From an uncultured Mycoplasmatota bacterium (lineage in GTDB: Bacteria > Bacillota_I > Bacilli_A > RF39 > UBA660): a stretch of DNA of 34,113 nucleotides. Shown here one piece after another: positions 5,693-14,740 of the stretch. Below the pieces are notes generated by a model. The model had not been told where the DNA came from. It saw only the letters and a program-made list of their open reading frames with translations, and searched no databases. Both the position numbers and the translations under genes were made by a program. Numbering within the stretch: the stretch's first letter is position 1; each line of letters opens with the position of its first letter. The DNA is taken from the NCBI GenBank assembly GCA_946498975.1, contig CAMMQC010000016.1, positions 1 to 34,113 of the forward strand, given 5' to 3'.

Positions 5693-6520
5693 ATGGATTT
5701 AGAAGTAGAGTCTTTACAACCTATGTTTTATAATCAGATAATGAAAGCTCTTGATAAGGGCTTTTTGTCGCATGCATATTTAATAGAAACTAATAATAAT
5801 AGTTTAGATATTGTAAAGAAATATATTCTTTTTTTAGTAGAGAAAATATATGAAGACTCTTATAAAAATCATGATGTTACTATTTCTAAAGATAAGTTAT
5901 TTCATTTAATAGAGAATAATGAATTTCCTGATTATATAGAAGTTAATCCTATTAATAATCAAATAAAGAAAGAGCAGTTACTTTTTATTAGAGATGAGTT
6001 TTCTAGTAAATCCTTATATAATACAAGAAAAGTATATGTAGTGTTTGAATGTGATAAGATGAATGTTAGTGCTTCTAATACAATACTTAAGTTTCTTGAA
6101 GAACCAAGTGATGATGTAGTGGCTATTTTTGTTACTAGTAATCAGTATAATGTTTTAGATACTATTAGGTCTAGATGTCAGATTATGAGGCTTCAATATG
6201 AAGAAAGTAATGAGAATAGCTTTTCTGAAGAAGTGCTTTCTTTTATAGATGATATAAATAAAAGAAAAAGTGATGATTTATTACTTAAATTTAACTATTA
6301 TAGTAGTAATTTCTTTAATGATAAGAGTTCATCTACTGATTTTATTAGAGAATTACTTAAATATTATAAGAGCTTATTAAATAAAGAAGATAATGCTATT
6401 AATTTAGAGGAAGTAATTAATATTGTTTCTATATTAGATGAAAAGTTGAAGAAGTTGAAGTATAATGTTAATATGAAGTTGTGGATTGATGATTTATTAC
6501 TTTCTTTGATGGAGGTGTAG
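5693..6520 (+). CDS. holB: DNA polymerase III subunit delta'
   Basis: Clamp-loader subunit, 275 residues. It shows HAYLIE near residue 27, the central segment DKMNVSASNTILKFLEEP and an SRCQIMRL sensor-like motif, but no Walker A, as expected for the ATPase-inactive delta' subunit. A GTG at 5681 is in frame, but the ATG at 5693 has AGAGGTGG about eight bases upstream. It lies 15 bp after bofA and 1 bp before ricT. In B. subtilis tmk, yaaQ and yaaR come just before; they are absent here. Confidence 0.88.
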   Translation: MDLEVESLQPMFYNQIMKALDKGFLSHAYLIETNNNSLDIVKKYILFLVEKIYEDSYKNHDVTISKDKLFHLIENNEFPDYIEVNPINNQIKKEQLLFIRDEFSSKSLYNTRKVYVVFECDKMNVSASNTILKFLEEPSDDVVAIFVTSNQYNVLDTIRSRCQIMRLQYEESNENSFSEEVLSFIDDINKRKSDDLLLKFNYYSSNFFNDKSSSTDFIRELLKYYKSLLNKEDNAINLEEVINIVSILDEKLKKLKYNVNMKLWIDDLLLSLMEV

Positions 6521-6521
6521 G

Positions 6522-7301
6522 ATGAAGTTATTAAAGATTTCTTATATAGATGAGTTATTTAATGATTATGATTATGTAAAATATCCAGAGAATACTTTTT
6601 TTAAAGTAGGATGGGAGATTATTGTTAAAAATGATGATTTGTTAAAGATTGCATCTATAGTAAGTATAGAAGATAAAGATGATTTTGATGTTACTACTAG
6701 TTTTGTTAGAGTTGCTACTAAAAGAGATAGGGAACAACATAATAAAAATAAGAAAGATAGTATAGAGGCTTTAACTCTTGCTCAAGAGAAATCTTTAGAG
6801 CTTGATTTAGATATGCATTTTATTTCTTCTTTCTATACTTTTGATAGAAAACAATTATTTATTTGTTATACGGCAGATGCTAGGGTTGATTTTAGGGAAC
6901 TTGCTAAAGTATTAGCACAAAGATATAAGACAAGAATAGAGCTTAGACAGATTGGTGTTAGAGATAGAGCTAAAAAGATTGGAGGTCTTGGTCCTTGTGG
7001 TTTATTCCTTTGTTGTAGTACTTTCTTAACAGATTTTGCTAGTGTTTCTATTAATATGGCAAAGAATCAGTTTCTAGCTTTAAATCCTACTAAGATAAAT
7101 GGAAGTTGTGGTAGACTTTTATGTTGTTTAAACTATGAAGATGAAGTTTATACTGAGTTAAAGAAAGGTTTACCTAGTATTGGAAGTTTAGTTGAGACAA
7201 ATGACGGGTTAGGTAAAGTGACAGAAGTAGATGTTTTTAAGAGAACATATAAGGCAGAATTTAAAGATAAAGGAGTACTTGAGTTTAGTGTTAATGAATA
7301 A
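6522..7301 (+). CDS. ricT: PSP1-domain protein RicT (YaaT)
   Basis: Subunit of the RicA-RicF-RicT iron-sulphur complex, which in B. subtilis promotes RNase Y-dependent mRNA maturation and affects sporulation and biofilm decisions. The 259-residue protein has the PSP1 core with the conserved Cys-rich stretches GPCGLFLCC (near residues 158-166) and NGSCGRLLCCLNYE (near 193-206). GGAGGTG precedes the ATG, which comes one base after the holB stop. Position after holB is conserved in Bacillota. The partners RicA and RicF are not in this window. Confidence 0.92.
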   Translation: MKLLKISYIDELFNDYDYVKYPENTFFKVGWEIIVKNDDLLKIASIVSIEDKDDFDVTTSFVRVATKRDREQHNKNKKDSIEALTLAQEKSLELDLDMHFISSFYTFDRKQLFICYTADARVDFRELAKVLAQRYKTRIELRQIGVRDRAKKIGGLGPCGLFLCCSTFLTDFASVSINMAKNQFLALNPTKINGSCGRLLCCLNYEDEVYTELKKGLPSIGSLVETNDGLGKVTEVDVFKRTYKAEFKDKGVLEFSVNE

Positions 7302-7992
7302 AAAAATGGAATTTTCCCATAATGGTAAGAACTTGATATTGTATTATGATGATAACTACTTTAAGATTACTACTGATAATCTTGCTCTTGCTAACTTTAT
7401 AAAAATTAAAAGTAAAGATAAGTTATTGGTAGAGTTTGGTAGTGGACTATTATCTATTCCTTTGCTTCTATCTACTAGAACTGATATAGAAATGATAGGT
7501 ATAGAAAAAGCTAGTATTGCTTGTAAACTTTCTAGTATGTCTATAAAAGATAATAATTTAGAAGATAAGATTAAAGTTATTAATGATGATATAAAGAATA
7601 TAAATAAATACTTTGCAATTAATTCTATTGATATTATAGTTTGTAATCCACCATATTTTCTTTTAGATAATGAATCTATTATTAGCGATAAAGAATATTT
7701 GAAGATGGCAAGACATGAAGGTGATATGACTATTAGTGATGTAGCACGTCTATCAAAGATTTATTTAAGAGATGGGGGAAGTTTATTTTTAGTAAGTCGT
7801 GTTGATAGATTATTTGAAATTAGAGATACTTTAATAGAAAATAAGTTGGCTATTAAGGAGATACAGTTTATTTATCATGATTTAGATAGTACTTCTAAAC
7901 TTGTTTTGATAGAGGCTAGGAAGAGTGGTAAAGAACATGGATTAAAGGTTTTAAAACCTATTATTTTAGAGGAGGATAACGATAATGAATAA
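7294..7992 (+). CDS. trmN6: tRNA1(Val) adenine-37 N6-methyltransferase family protein
   Basis: SAM-dependent N6-adenine methyltransferase (YabB/TrmN6 family), 232 residues. Motif I is VEFGSGLLSIPLL (near residues 44-56) and motif IV is NPPY (near 113-116), the signature of N6-adenine and glutamine methylases. The best start is the ATG at 7294, overlapping the ricT stop by 8 bases; upstream in-frame starts lie deep in ricT. There is no clear Shine-Dalgarno, so translation is probably coupled. Usually followed by a GIY-YIG gene and rsmI; here an alpha/beta hydrolase intervenes. The exact tRNA substrate is inferred from the family. Confidence 0.85.
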   Translation: MNKKMEFSHNGKNLILYYDDNYFKITTDNLALANFIKIKSKDKLLVEFGSGLLSIPLLLSTRTDIEMIGIEKASIACKLSSMSIKDNNLEDKIKVINDDIKNINKYFAINSIDIIVCNPPYFLLDNESIISDKEYLKMARHEGDMTISDVARLSKIYLRDGGSLFLVSRVDRLFEIRDTLIENKLAIKEIQFIYHDLDSTSKLVLIEARKSGKEHGLKVLKPIILEEDNDNE

Positions 7993-8539
7993 TTATATTT
8001 TAGTACACGGAAGCTTTGGAAATCCATTTGTTAACTTTATTCCATATTTACGTGGCGAGATAGAAAAGATAAATTTTGAAGTGTATACCCCAGATTTTCC
8101 TACTGGTGTAGGTTATCAAAATTATACAAATTGGTCTAGATTGCTTAAATGTTATTTAGATGCAGGAATATTAAATGAGAATACAACTATTTTTGCTCAT
8201 TCTATTGCTCCTGTCTTTGTTTGTAAGTTTTTAATAGAGAATAAAATTAAAGTAAAGAGATTAGTGTTTGTTTGTGGTTTTAATAATTATTTTGTTAAAG
8301 GTGAAGAAATCATGAATACTGTAAATAAAACTATGTATTTAGATAATTTAGAAGATATTAAAAATTATTGTAATGATATAATTTGTTTTTATACTAAAAA
8401 TGACCCATATGTTAAGTATGAAGTTGAAAAAGATTTTGCAGATTTAATTTCTACTAAACAAGTTGTTATAGAAGATGGAGGACATCTTAATTCAGAGTCT
8501 GGTTATACAGAATTTAAAGAGTTATTAGAATTTATATAG
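7985..8539 (+). CDS. RBBP9/YdeN-type alpha/beta-hydrolase
   Basis: 184-residue serine hydrolase of the small RBBP9/YdeN type. N-terminal YILVHGSFGNP supplies the oxyanion region, the nucleophile elbow is AHSIAP (Ser near residue 75), the acid is the Asp of KNDPYV (near 138) and the base is the His in DGGHLN (near 162). All three catalytic residues are present and in order. Its substrate is unknown. It overlaps trmN6 by 8 bases, so it is translated in the same operon. This gene is not part of the usual Bacillus order here and looks like a lineage-specific insertion. Confidence 0.85.
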   Translation: MNNYILVHGSFGNPFVNFIPYLRGEIEKINFEVYTPDFPTGVGYQNYTNWSRLLKCYLDAGILNENTTIFAHSIAPVFVCKFLIENKIKVKRLVFVCGFNNYFVKGEEIMNTVNKTMYLDNLEDIKNYCNDIICFYTKNDPYVKYEVEKDFADLISTKQVVIEDGGHLNSESGYTEFKELLEFI

Positions 8540-8563
8540 GAAACAATATTTGGAAAGGAAAAA

Positions 8564-9397
8564 GTGATACTAATGGATAAACCTAGTTTATATTTAATAC
8601 CTACACCTATTGGTAATTTAGGTGATATTACTATTAGAGGTTTAAAGACTTTAGAACTTGTTGATGTTATACTTTGTGAAGATACTAGGGAAACTTCTAA
8701 GTTACTTAGCAAATACAATATAAAAAACAAGTTAGTAAGTTGTCACGAGTTTAATGAAGATAAGATGAAAGATAAGGTATTAGGTTATTTAAATACTGGT
8801 TTAAATGTAGGATTAGTTACTGACCAAGGGACTCCTTTAATTAGTGATCCAGGTTATAGAATAGTCCTCTATATTTCATCACATAATTATAATATAGTGA
8901 GTTTACCTGGGGCGACTGCATTTGTTCCAGCTTTAACTATATCTGCATTAGCTCCGTCTCCTTTTACTTTTTATGGATTTCTTAATGCTAAGAAGAATAA
9001 ACAGATTAAAGAATTAGAGTCTTTAAGAAATCATCCATATACATTAATATTTTATGAAGCACCTCATAGACTAATAGATACATTAAATAATATTAAAGAA
9101 GTATTTGGTGATAGAAAGATTTGTGTAGTTAGAGAAATTTCTAAAAAGTATGAACAAGCGATTAGAGGTAAAATTAGTGAAGTATTAGAAACTGATTTTC
9201 CTATTAAAGGAGAATTTGTTATTGTGGTAGAAGGTGCTACTTTAGAATTTGATTTTAATAGTATGAGTATTGTAGAACACGTGGATTTTTATATAAATGA
9301 TGGTAATACTAAAAATGAAGCGATTAAGTTAGTGGCAAAAGAAAGAGGTATTCCTAAGTCTATTGTCTATAAAGAATATCTTGATAAGAATAAATAA
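8564..9397 (+). CDS. rsmI: 16S rRNA (cytidine-1402-2'-O)-methyltransferase
   Basis: RsmI methylates the ribose of C1402 in the decoding centre. The product (277 residues from GTG, or 274 from the ATG at 8573) has the tetrapyrrole-methylase fold: LYLIPTPIGNLGDIT near the N-terminus, VILCEDTRETSKLL, the SAM-loop region LVTDQGTPLISDPG and FYEAPHRL. The GTG at 8564 lies five bases after AAAGG; the ATG at 8573 is 14 bases away, so the GTG is slightly favoured. The C-terminal segment (NEAIKLVAKERGIPKSIVYKEY) is the helical tail common in Bacillota homologues. Confidence 0.93.
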   Translation: MILMDKPSLYLIPTPIGNLGDITIRGLKTLELVDVILCEDTRETSKLLSKYNIKNKLVSCHEFNEDKMKDKVLGYLNTGLNVGLVTDQGTPLISDPGYRIVLYISSHNYNIVSLPGATAFVPALTISALAPSPFTFYGFLNAKKNKQIKELESLRNHPYTLIFYEAPHRLIDTLNNIKEVFGDRKICVVREISKKYEQAIRGKISEVLETDFPIKGEFVIVVEGATLEFDFNSMSIVEHVDFYINDGNTKNEAIKLVAKERGIPKSIVYKEYLDKNK

Positions 9398-9437
9398 ATA
9401 ATTTGTTAGGGAAATAATTTGGAAAAGAGGTAAGGTT

Positions 9438-10001
9438 ATGAAATTAGTTGTTGGTCTTGGTAATAAAGGTAGAGAATATGAGAATACTAGACATAATATG
9501 GGATTTATGTTAGTAGATAGATATTTACAATATAAAAATATTACTGATAAATTTAAAGAAAAATTTAATGCTATGTATATAGAGACTACTATTAATAATG
9601 AGAAAGTTATTTTTATTAAACCAATGACTTATATGAATAATTCTGGTATTGCTGTTAGATCCTTTGTTGACTTTTATAAATTAAATAGTGAAGATGTTTT
9701 AGTTATTAGTGATGATCTTGATTTAGATTTAGGTAAGTTTAGATTAAGAAGAAATGGAAGTAGTGGAGGACATAATGGTTTAAAGAGTATTATATCTCAT
9801 CTTGGTACTGATAACTTTAAAAGACTTAGAATAGGTATTTCTAATGATAAAGATGATGTTATTAATTATGTTCTATCTAAGTTTAGTAAGAAAGAATTAA
9901 ATGAGATTGATATAATGTTTGATACCTTAGTTGATGTTTTAGACGATTATTTTGTAATGGACTTTACCTCTTTGATGAGTAAATATAATAGGAAGTGGTA
10001 A
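9438..10001 (+). CDS. pth: Peptidyl-tRNA hydrolase
   Basis: Releases tRNA from prematurely dropped peptidyl-tRNA. Full-length at 187 residues. Active-site residues are present: Asn9 in GLGNKG, the catalytic base His19 in NTRHNMGF, Asn68 in YMNNSG, Asp92/Asp93 in SDDLDL and Asn113 in GGHNGL. AAGAGGTAAGG precedes the ATG. It directly precedes mfd (2 bp gap), as in Bacillus. Confidence 0.96.
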   Translation: MKLVVGLGNKGREYENTRHNMGFMLVDRYLQYKNITDKFKEKFNAMYIETTINNEKVIFIKPMTYMNNSGIAVRSFVDFYKLNSEDVLVISDDLDLDLGKFRLRRNGSSGGHNGLKSIISHLGTDNFKRLRIGISNDKDDVINYVLSKFSKKELNEIDIMFDTLVDVLDDYFVMDFTSLMSKYNRKW

Positions 10002-10003
10002 TT

Positions 10004-13000
10004 ATGAAAGTATTTGATAACTTTTTTGAGAAAATTTATGATAAGAATATCGCTCTTACAGGGATGACTGAAGAGCTTTTTGCCGTTTATGTAAATAAAC
10101 TTTATGATAGTAAGAAAAATATTTTAATAGTTACTTCTAATCTAGTAGAGTCTAATAGTTTATATAGAAGTATTAGTAATTATGTAGATAATGTATATTT
10201 GTTTCCGATGGATGACTTTTTAACTAGTGAAGCGATGGCTATTAGTCCTGATTTAATGGTTACTAGACTTGAGACATTAAAAGAAGTAAGTAGTGATAAG
10301 CCTTCGATAGTTATTACTAACTTAATGGGATATTTAAGATATCTACCATTAAAAAAAGAATATTTAAAGAGTACTTTATCTTTAAAAGTAAATGATGAAA
10401 TTAGTCCTAAAGAATTAGTTGAAAAACTTACTAATATAGGGTATGAGAGAACTACTTTAGTTACTAAGACTGGTGAAATTGGTGTTAGAGGGTTTGTTAT
10501 AGATATTTTTCCATTAGGTGAATCTAATCCTATAAGATTAGAGTTTTTTGGCGATACAATAGACTCTATTAGATACTTTGATGGTAAGAGTCAAAAGTCT
10601 TTGAGTGAAATAAATAGTGTAGATATATATCCTTATACAGAAATATTTTCTAATGATACCTTTATAGATGAAGAAAAGAGAAGTACTAAATATTTAAGTG
10701 AATATGGTGATGTGACTAATATTGGTGGTTATTTAGATAATCATATTACTATTTATAAAGATAAGAGTTCAATGTTAATAAATTATAAACAAATATGTAC
10801 TGATATGTTAGAGTATAGGGAAGAGAAAGATATAGACTTTAAAGGTAGTTATATGTTTGACTTTGATGATATCTATGAAAATAATGCTCTACATTATTTA
10901 ACTGTAGATAATTTAGATAAGTCTTTAAAGGTTATTAATTTTAATAGTAAGGAACTACCTTTATTTAATGATGATATAGAAGGTATTACTAAGTATATTA
11001 GAGAAAAGTTATATGCTAATTATACTGTTATTGTTTGTTTAAAAGATTATCAGTTACATAGTTTTAGAAGTAAGATATCTTTGCCTGTAATGGATACAAC
11101 TATGGATGAAATTTATCCTAATAAGCTTAATTTAGTTTCATTTGGATTAGATAGTGGTTTTCAATATAAAAATTATATCTTTTTAACGGGTAGAGAGTTA
11201 TTTAAAAATAATGAAAAGGTTAAGAGGTATAAGACTAAGTTTAAGTATAATACAAAGATAACTGATTTAAATAAATTAGAGATAGGAGACTATGTTGTTC
11301 ATCAAGTTCATGGTATTGGTATTTATAATGGGTTAAAGACTTTAGAACAACAGGGTGTTTTGAAAGATTATATAGAAGTTTTATATCAGGGTAATGATAA
11401 GCTTTATATTCCTGTTGAAAAAATTGATATGCTTTATAAATATACTGGTAAAGAGGGTGTTCGTCCTACTATTTATAAACTTGGTGGTAAAGAGTGGGAG
11501 AAAGTAAAAACACGTGTTAAAAGTAAAGTCCAAGATATGGCTAATGACTTGTTAAGAGTACAAGCGGAAAGAGAAAGACAAAAGGGTTTTGCTTTTTCTC
11601 ATGATAATGAATTACAAAAAGAGTTTGAAGATGCATTTCCTTATGCTGCAACAAATGATCAGTTACTTGCTACTAAACAGATAAAAGAAGATATGGAGAA
11701 AGTTTCTCCTATGGATAGATTATTAGTAGGCGATGTTGGCTTTGGTAAGACAGAAGTTGCTTTTAGGGCAGCTTTTAAAGCGATTATGGATAATAAACAA
11801 GTATTACTTTTATGTCCTACAACTATTCTTTCTAGTCAACATTATAAGAATGCTCTTGAGAGATTTAAAGATTTTCCTATTAATATTGGTCTTTTAAATA
11901 GATTTACTAGTACAAGAGAACGTAATAGAATATTAGAAGAGTTAAGAGAAGGAACAATAGATTTTGTTATTGGTACTCATAGAATACTTAGTGATGATAT
12001 TAAACCTAAAGATTTGGGATTATTAATTATTGATGAAGAGCAGAGATTTGGGGTTAAACATAAAGAAAAATTAAAACAATATAAGAGTACTGTAGACGTT
12101 TTAACTTTAACTGCTACACCTATTCCAAGAACTTTACAAATGTCTATTGCAGGTATTAGAAGTTTATCTTTAATAGAGACTCCACCACGTGATAGATATC
12201 CTATACAGACTTATGTTATTGGTTATAATAAACAACTTGTTAAAGAAGCGATTATGAAAGAGATGTCTCGTGATGGACAGGTATTTCTATTATTTAATAA
12301 TGTAGAAAATATAGAACAAGAAGTAATGGAGATAGAGAATCTTGTTCCTAGTGCTAGGGTTATTTATGCTCATGGTAGGATGGATAAGACTAAGATTGAA
12401 GATGTAATGCAACAATTTATTGACCATGAAGCAGATGTTTTAGTATGTACGACTATAATAGAAACTGGTATAGATATTCCTAATGTTAATACGTTAATTA
12501 TTTTAGATGCTGATAGATTTGGTCTTGCTCAGTTATATCAGATAAGAGGTAGAGTTGGTCGTAGTAATAAGATAGCTTACTGTTACTTAATGTATCAAGA
12601 ACATAAAGTATTAACTGAGACTGCAGAAAAACGTTTAAAAGTTATTAAAGAATTTACAGAGTTAGGTAGCGGTTTTTCTATTGCAACTCGTGATTTATCT
12701 ATTAGAGGAGCAGGAGATATTTTAGGTAGTAAGCAAGCTGGTTTTATTGATAGTGTTGGTATTGACCTTTATTTAAAGATGCTTAATGAAGAAGTAGAAC
12801 GTCTTAAAGGTAATGTTGTAGAAGAAGAACAAGAGGAAGAGACTAATAAAACATTACTTAATGTATCTACTCATATTAGTGATGACTATGTAACTGATGA
12901 TGACTTGAAGATTATGATTCATAGAATGATTAATGAAATAGATAGTAAGGAAAAACTTGAAGAAGTTAGAAGTGATTTAGAGGATAGATTTGGTAAACTT

Positions 13001-13288
13001 AATGAAGATATTATTATTTATATGTATGAAGAGTGGTTTGAGAAACTTGTTAAACAAGTGGGTGTTACTAAAGTTAATGAGACTAAAAACACTATTGAAC
13101 TTTACTTTAATAGAGATGCTACTAGTAAGTTAAATACAGAAGATTTATTTATGAATGCTTATACTATTACACCTATGTTTAGATTTAAGAGTAGAGAGAG
13201 TGATTTAACTATTATTTTAGATATTGTTAAATTAGAGAAGCATCCTATCTATTATTTAGTTGCTTTGTTATCTAGTATGGTAGAGTAA
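10004..13288 (+). CDS. mfd: Transcription-repair coupling factor Mfd
   Basis: Removes RNA polymerase stalled at DNA lesions and recruits UvrA. At 1094 residues it is full-length: N-terminal UvrB-like domains, the RNAP-interacting CarD-like domain (IGDYVVHQVHGIGIY, near residue 426), the RecG-like helicase with Walker A GDVGFGKTE (576-584) and DEEQ box (677-680), the TRG region (GAGDILGSKQAG) and the C-terminal UvrA-inhibitory domain. The ATG at 10004 follows AGGAAG by eight bases; the in-frame GTG at 9995 lies inside that Shine-Dalgarno and is less likely. Confidence 0.96.
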   Translation: MKVFDNFFEKIYDKNIALTGMTEELFAVYVNKLYDSKKNILIVTSNLVESNSLYRSISNYVDNVYLFPMDDFLTSEAMAISPDLMVTRLETLKEVSSDKPSIVITNLMGYLRYLPLKKEYLKSTLSLKVNDEISPKELVEKLTNIGYERTTLVTKTGEIGVRGFVIDIFPLGESNPIRLEFFGDTIDSIRYFDGKSQKSLSEINSVDIYPYTEIFSNDTFIDEEKRSTKYLSEYGDVTNIGGYLDNHITIYKDKSSMLINYKQICTDMLEYREEKDIDFKGSYMFDFDDIYENNALHYLTVDNLDKSLKVINFNSKELPLFNDDIEGITKYIREKLYANYTVIVCLKDYQLHSFRSKISLPVMDTTMDEIYPNKLNLVSFGLDSGFQYKNYIFLTGRELFKNNEKVKRYKTKFKYNTKITDLNKLEIGDYVVHQVHGIGIYNGLKTLEQQGVLKDYIEVLYQGNDKLYIPVEKIDMLYKYTGKEGVRPTIYKLGGKEWEKVKTRVKSKVQDMANDLLRVQAERERQKGFAFSHDNELQKEFEDAFPYAATNDQLLATKQIKEDMEKVSPMDRLLVGDVGFGKTEVAFRAAFKAIMDNKQVLLLCPTTILSSQHYKNALERFKDFPINIGLLNRFTSTRERNRILEELREGTIDFVIGTHRILSDDIKPKDLGLLIIDEEQRFGVKHKEKLKQYKSTVDVLTLTATPIPRTLQMSIAGIRSLSLIETPPRDRYPIQTYVIGYNKQLVKEAIMKEMSRDGQVFLLFNNVENIEQEVMEIENLVPSARVIYAHGRMDKTKIEDVMQQFIDHEADVLVCTTIIETGIDIPNVNTLIILDADRFGLAQLYQIRGRVGRSNKIAYCYLMYQEHKVLTETAEKRLKVIKEFTELGSGFSIATRDLSIRGAGDILGSKQAGFIDSVGIDLYLKMLNEEVERLKGNVVEEEQEEETNKTLLNVSTHISDDYVTDDDLKIMIHRMINEIDSKEKLEEVRSDLEDRFGKLNEDIIIYMYEEWFEKLVKQVGVTKVNETKNTIELYFNRDATSKLNTEDLFMNAYTITPMFRFKSRESDLTIILDIVKLEKHPIYYLVALLSSMVE

Positions 13289-13295
13289 GTTTTCC

Positions 13296-13324
13296 TTTAC
13301 AAATGAAAGAAAAAAGTGTATAAT
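13296..13324 (+). promoter_or_regulatory. sigma-A promoter
   Basis: TTTACA (13296-13301), a 17-bp spacer and a perfect TATAAT (13319-13324) lie 28 bp before the next gene. Confidence 0.8.
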
Positions 13325-13352
13325 ATGTGGCAAATGAAGGGAGAGAGGTTTT

Positions 13353-13832
13353 GTGAAAGAAAATACTTTTGATGTTCCTGCTTATAAGTTTTTTGCTTTT
13401 AAAATAGATGATAGGTTAAGATATCATACAAAGGAGGAGTATAAACTTTTATTTCATAATAATGATAATAATATTATATTCATTCCCTTTGAAAATATAG
13501 ATGGATTAAAGGTTGAAGAGGTTCAATCTTTATTATCTACATCTGAGATTGTCCTTGGTGGTGGTTTATATTATCACTTCAATTATGATGCAGGTAGAAA
13601 TCCTTATCAGCTTAATATAGAATTTTGGATTTATTTTACTCCTGATTATCTTAATGAACATAGAGAAAAAACTATTGATAAATTATTAGAAGAAGCTATG
13701 GAAAGAAGTTATATGTCAGAGGATGAAAATAATAAAAGAATATTTAGATGTTTCTTTGAAAGATATCAAGATGGCAGTTATAGGAAAACTAAAAAAAGAA
13801 TTAGAAAATTAGAGAGAAAAAGAAATATTTAG
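13353..13832 (+). CDS. Unrecognised 159-residue protein
   Basis: I do not recognise a family. The protein appears soluble, with no signal peptide or membrane segment. It has a mixed alpha/beta first half (VPAYKFFAFKIDD, LGGGLYYHFNYDAG, LNIEFWIYFTPDYL) and a strongly basic C-terminus ending KTKKRIRKLERKRNI that could bind nucleic acid. The start is GTG, with GAGAGG five bases upstream and a good promoter. It has its own promoter and terminator, so it is a single-gene unit between mfd and the next unknown gene, a position that is empty in B. subtilis. Codon use resembles its neighbours. Confidence 0.75.
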   Translation: MKENTFDVPAYKFFAFKIDDRLRYHTKEEYKLLFHNNDNNIIFIPFENIDGLKVEEVQSLLSTSEIVLGGGLYYHFNYDAGRNPYQLNIEFWIYFTPDYLNEHREKTIDKLLEEAMERSYMSEDENNKRIFRCFFERYQDGSYRKTKKRIRKLERKRNI

Positions 13833-13868
13833 ACTGATTAATTAAATTTGTTTTATTACAAAGAATAT

Positions 13869-13892
13869 AGAGATGATGATGTCTCTTTTTCT
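13869..13892 (+). terminator. Rho-independent terminator
   Basis: AGAGAT (13869-13874) pairs with GTCTCT (13881-13886), including one G-T pair, and is followed by a T-rich tract. Confidence 0.6.
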
Positions 13893-13901
13893 TTTGTCCT
13901 C

Positions 13902-13930
13902 TTGACTAAAATCTTTTATCTTCTTATACT
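13902..13930 (+). promoter_or_regulatory. sigma-A promoter
   Basis: TTGACT (13902-13907), a 17-bp spacer and TATACT (13925-13930), just upstream of the next gene. Confidence 0.8.
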
Positions 13931-13959
13931 TATTAATAGAATTGGAGGCTATGATAGTA

Positions 13960-14589
13960 GTGGTTAAAGAGGATATTTTAAAACAGCATAAACAAATATT
14001 AATGACAGCAGGATTAGAACTTGCTACTAATAATACTAATTCTTTAATAGAAAATGATATTATTAATGGAGTTATAGAAGTACCACTTGAAGCGATGGAT
14101 ACAGTTAAACAAAGGGTTCTTAATATTGCTAAACATAATAATTTAATTTTAAATAGTGATAAGTTTAATGAAGTTTTAATTAGTTATAAAGAAGAATTAA
14201 AGAAGCAATTTAGAAATATTTTTAAGAAAAGAATAAAATTAATAGAAGATAATTATTCTAAGTTTGATGATGATAAGCCAATGGACTTAGTTAAAAATTT
14301 AAAGAAAGAATTGGTTAAGTTTAATAAAGAAGCGAAAAAAGAAGAGAAACAAGTTCTTACTAGTCTTGTTAAAGAAAAAATTATAAGTAATTTAGATTTA
14401 ATAGTTAAAGATGATAATACTACTTTTAAGAAAGATGCTACTAAGTTTTTACAAACTATTTATGTTAAACAAATATTAGAGACTGTTGATATGAAAATAT
14501 TAGTTAAAGATACGATACTTCTTAATAGCTTGAAAGAACAGATAGAAAGATTTGTTTTTACGATGGAAAATTCTCATTTATTTGATTAA
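13960..14589 (+). CDS. Unrecognised ~209-residue soluble protein
   Basis: No family recognised. The protein is highly charged and Lys/Glu-rich, predicted mostly helical, without membrane segments. Residues ~60-140 (from KEELKKQFRNIFKKRI to KKEEKQVL) could form a long coiled coil. Start choice is difficult: GGAGG at 13944-13948 is only 2 bases from the ATG at 13951 but 11 from the GTG at 13960; I prefer the GTG, at low certainty. It is monocistronic, with its own sigma-A promoter and a terminator overlapping its stop codon. In B. subtilis spoVT follows mfd directly, so this gene and its left neighbour are insertions of unknown role. Confidence 0.65.
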   Translation: MVKEDILKQHKQILMTAGLELATNNTNSLIENDIINGVIEVPLEAMDTVKQRVLNIAKHNNLILNSDKFNEVLISYKEELKKQFRNIFKKRIKLIEDNYSKFDDDKPMDLVKNLKKELVKFNKEAKKEEKQVLTSLVKEKIISNLDLIVKDDNTTFKKDATKFLQTIYVKQILETVDMKILVKDTILLNSLKEQIERFVFTMENSHLFD

Positions 14590-14603
14590 GTGAGAATTTT
14601 TTT
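14567..14603 (+). terminator. Rho-independent terminator overlapping the gene end
   Basis: AAAATTCTCA (14567-14576) pairs perfectly with TGAGAATTTT (14591-14600) around a 14-nt loop holding the stop codon, followed by T residues. Confidence 0.8.
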
Positions 14604-14740
14604 GTGTCTTTAGTTAACTGGAAATAATTACCAAGGAAAAAACTACTTCTTACGTATATAATATTATTAGATACATTATTTTTTATAGTATAAAATTGGG
14701 CAGATAATGGAATAATACTACTGTAAAGGAAGGAGCATAT

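Noticed and set aside
8503-8730. Minus-strand frame across the start of rsmI
   Set aside because: Overlaps two well-supported genes and lacks any family features.
9395-9425. Degenerate Noc-like sequence (AGGGAAATAATTT) before pth
   Set aside because: Only one half-site matches; dyad symmetry is lost.
14610-14621. TTAGTTAACTGG upstream of spoVT, repeated exactly at 26853-26864 upstream of spoVG
   Set aside because: A shared 12-mer before two developmental genes is curious, but it matches no known site, and two copies in 34 kb of A/T-rich DNA may be chance.
14620-14740. Forespore (sigma-G) promoter for spoVT
   Set aside because: Several TATA-like stretches exist, but none fits both -35 and -10 at proper spacing.
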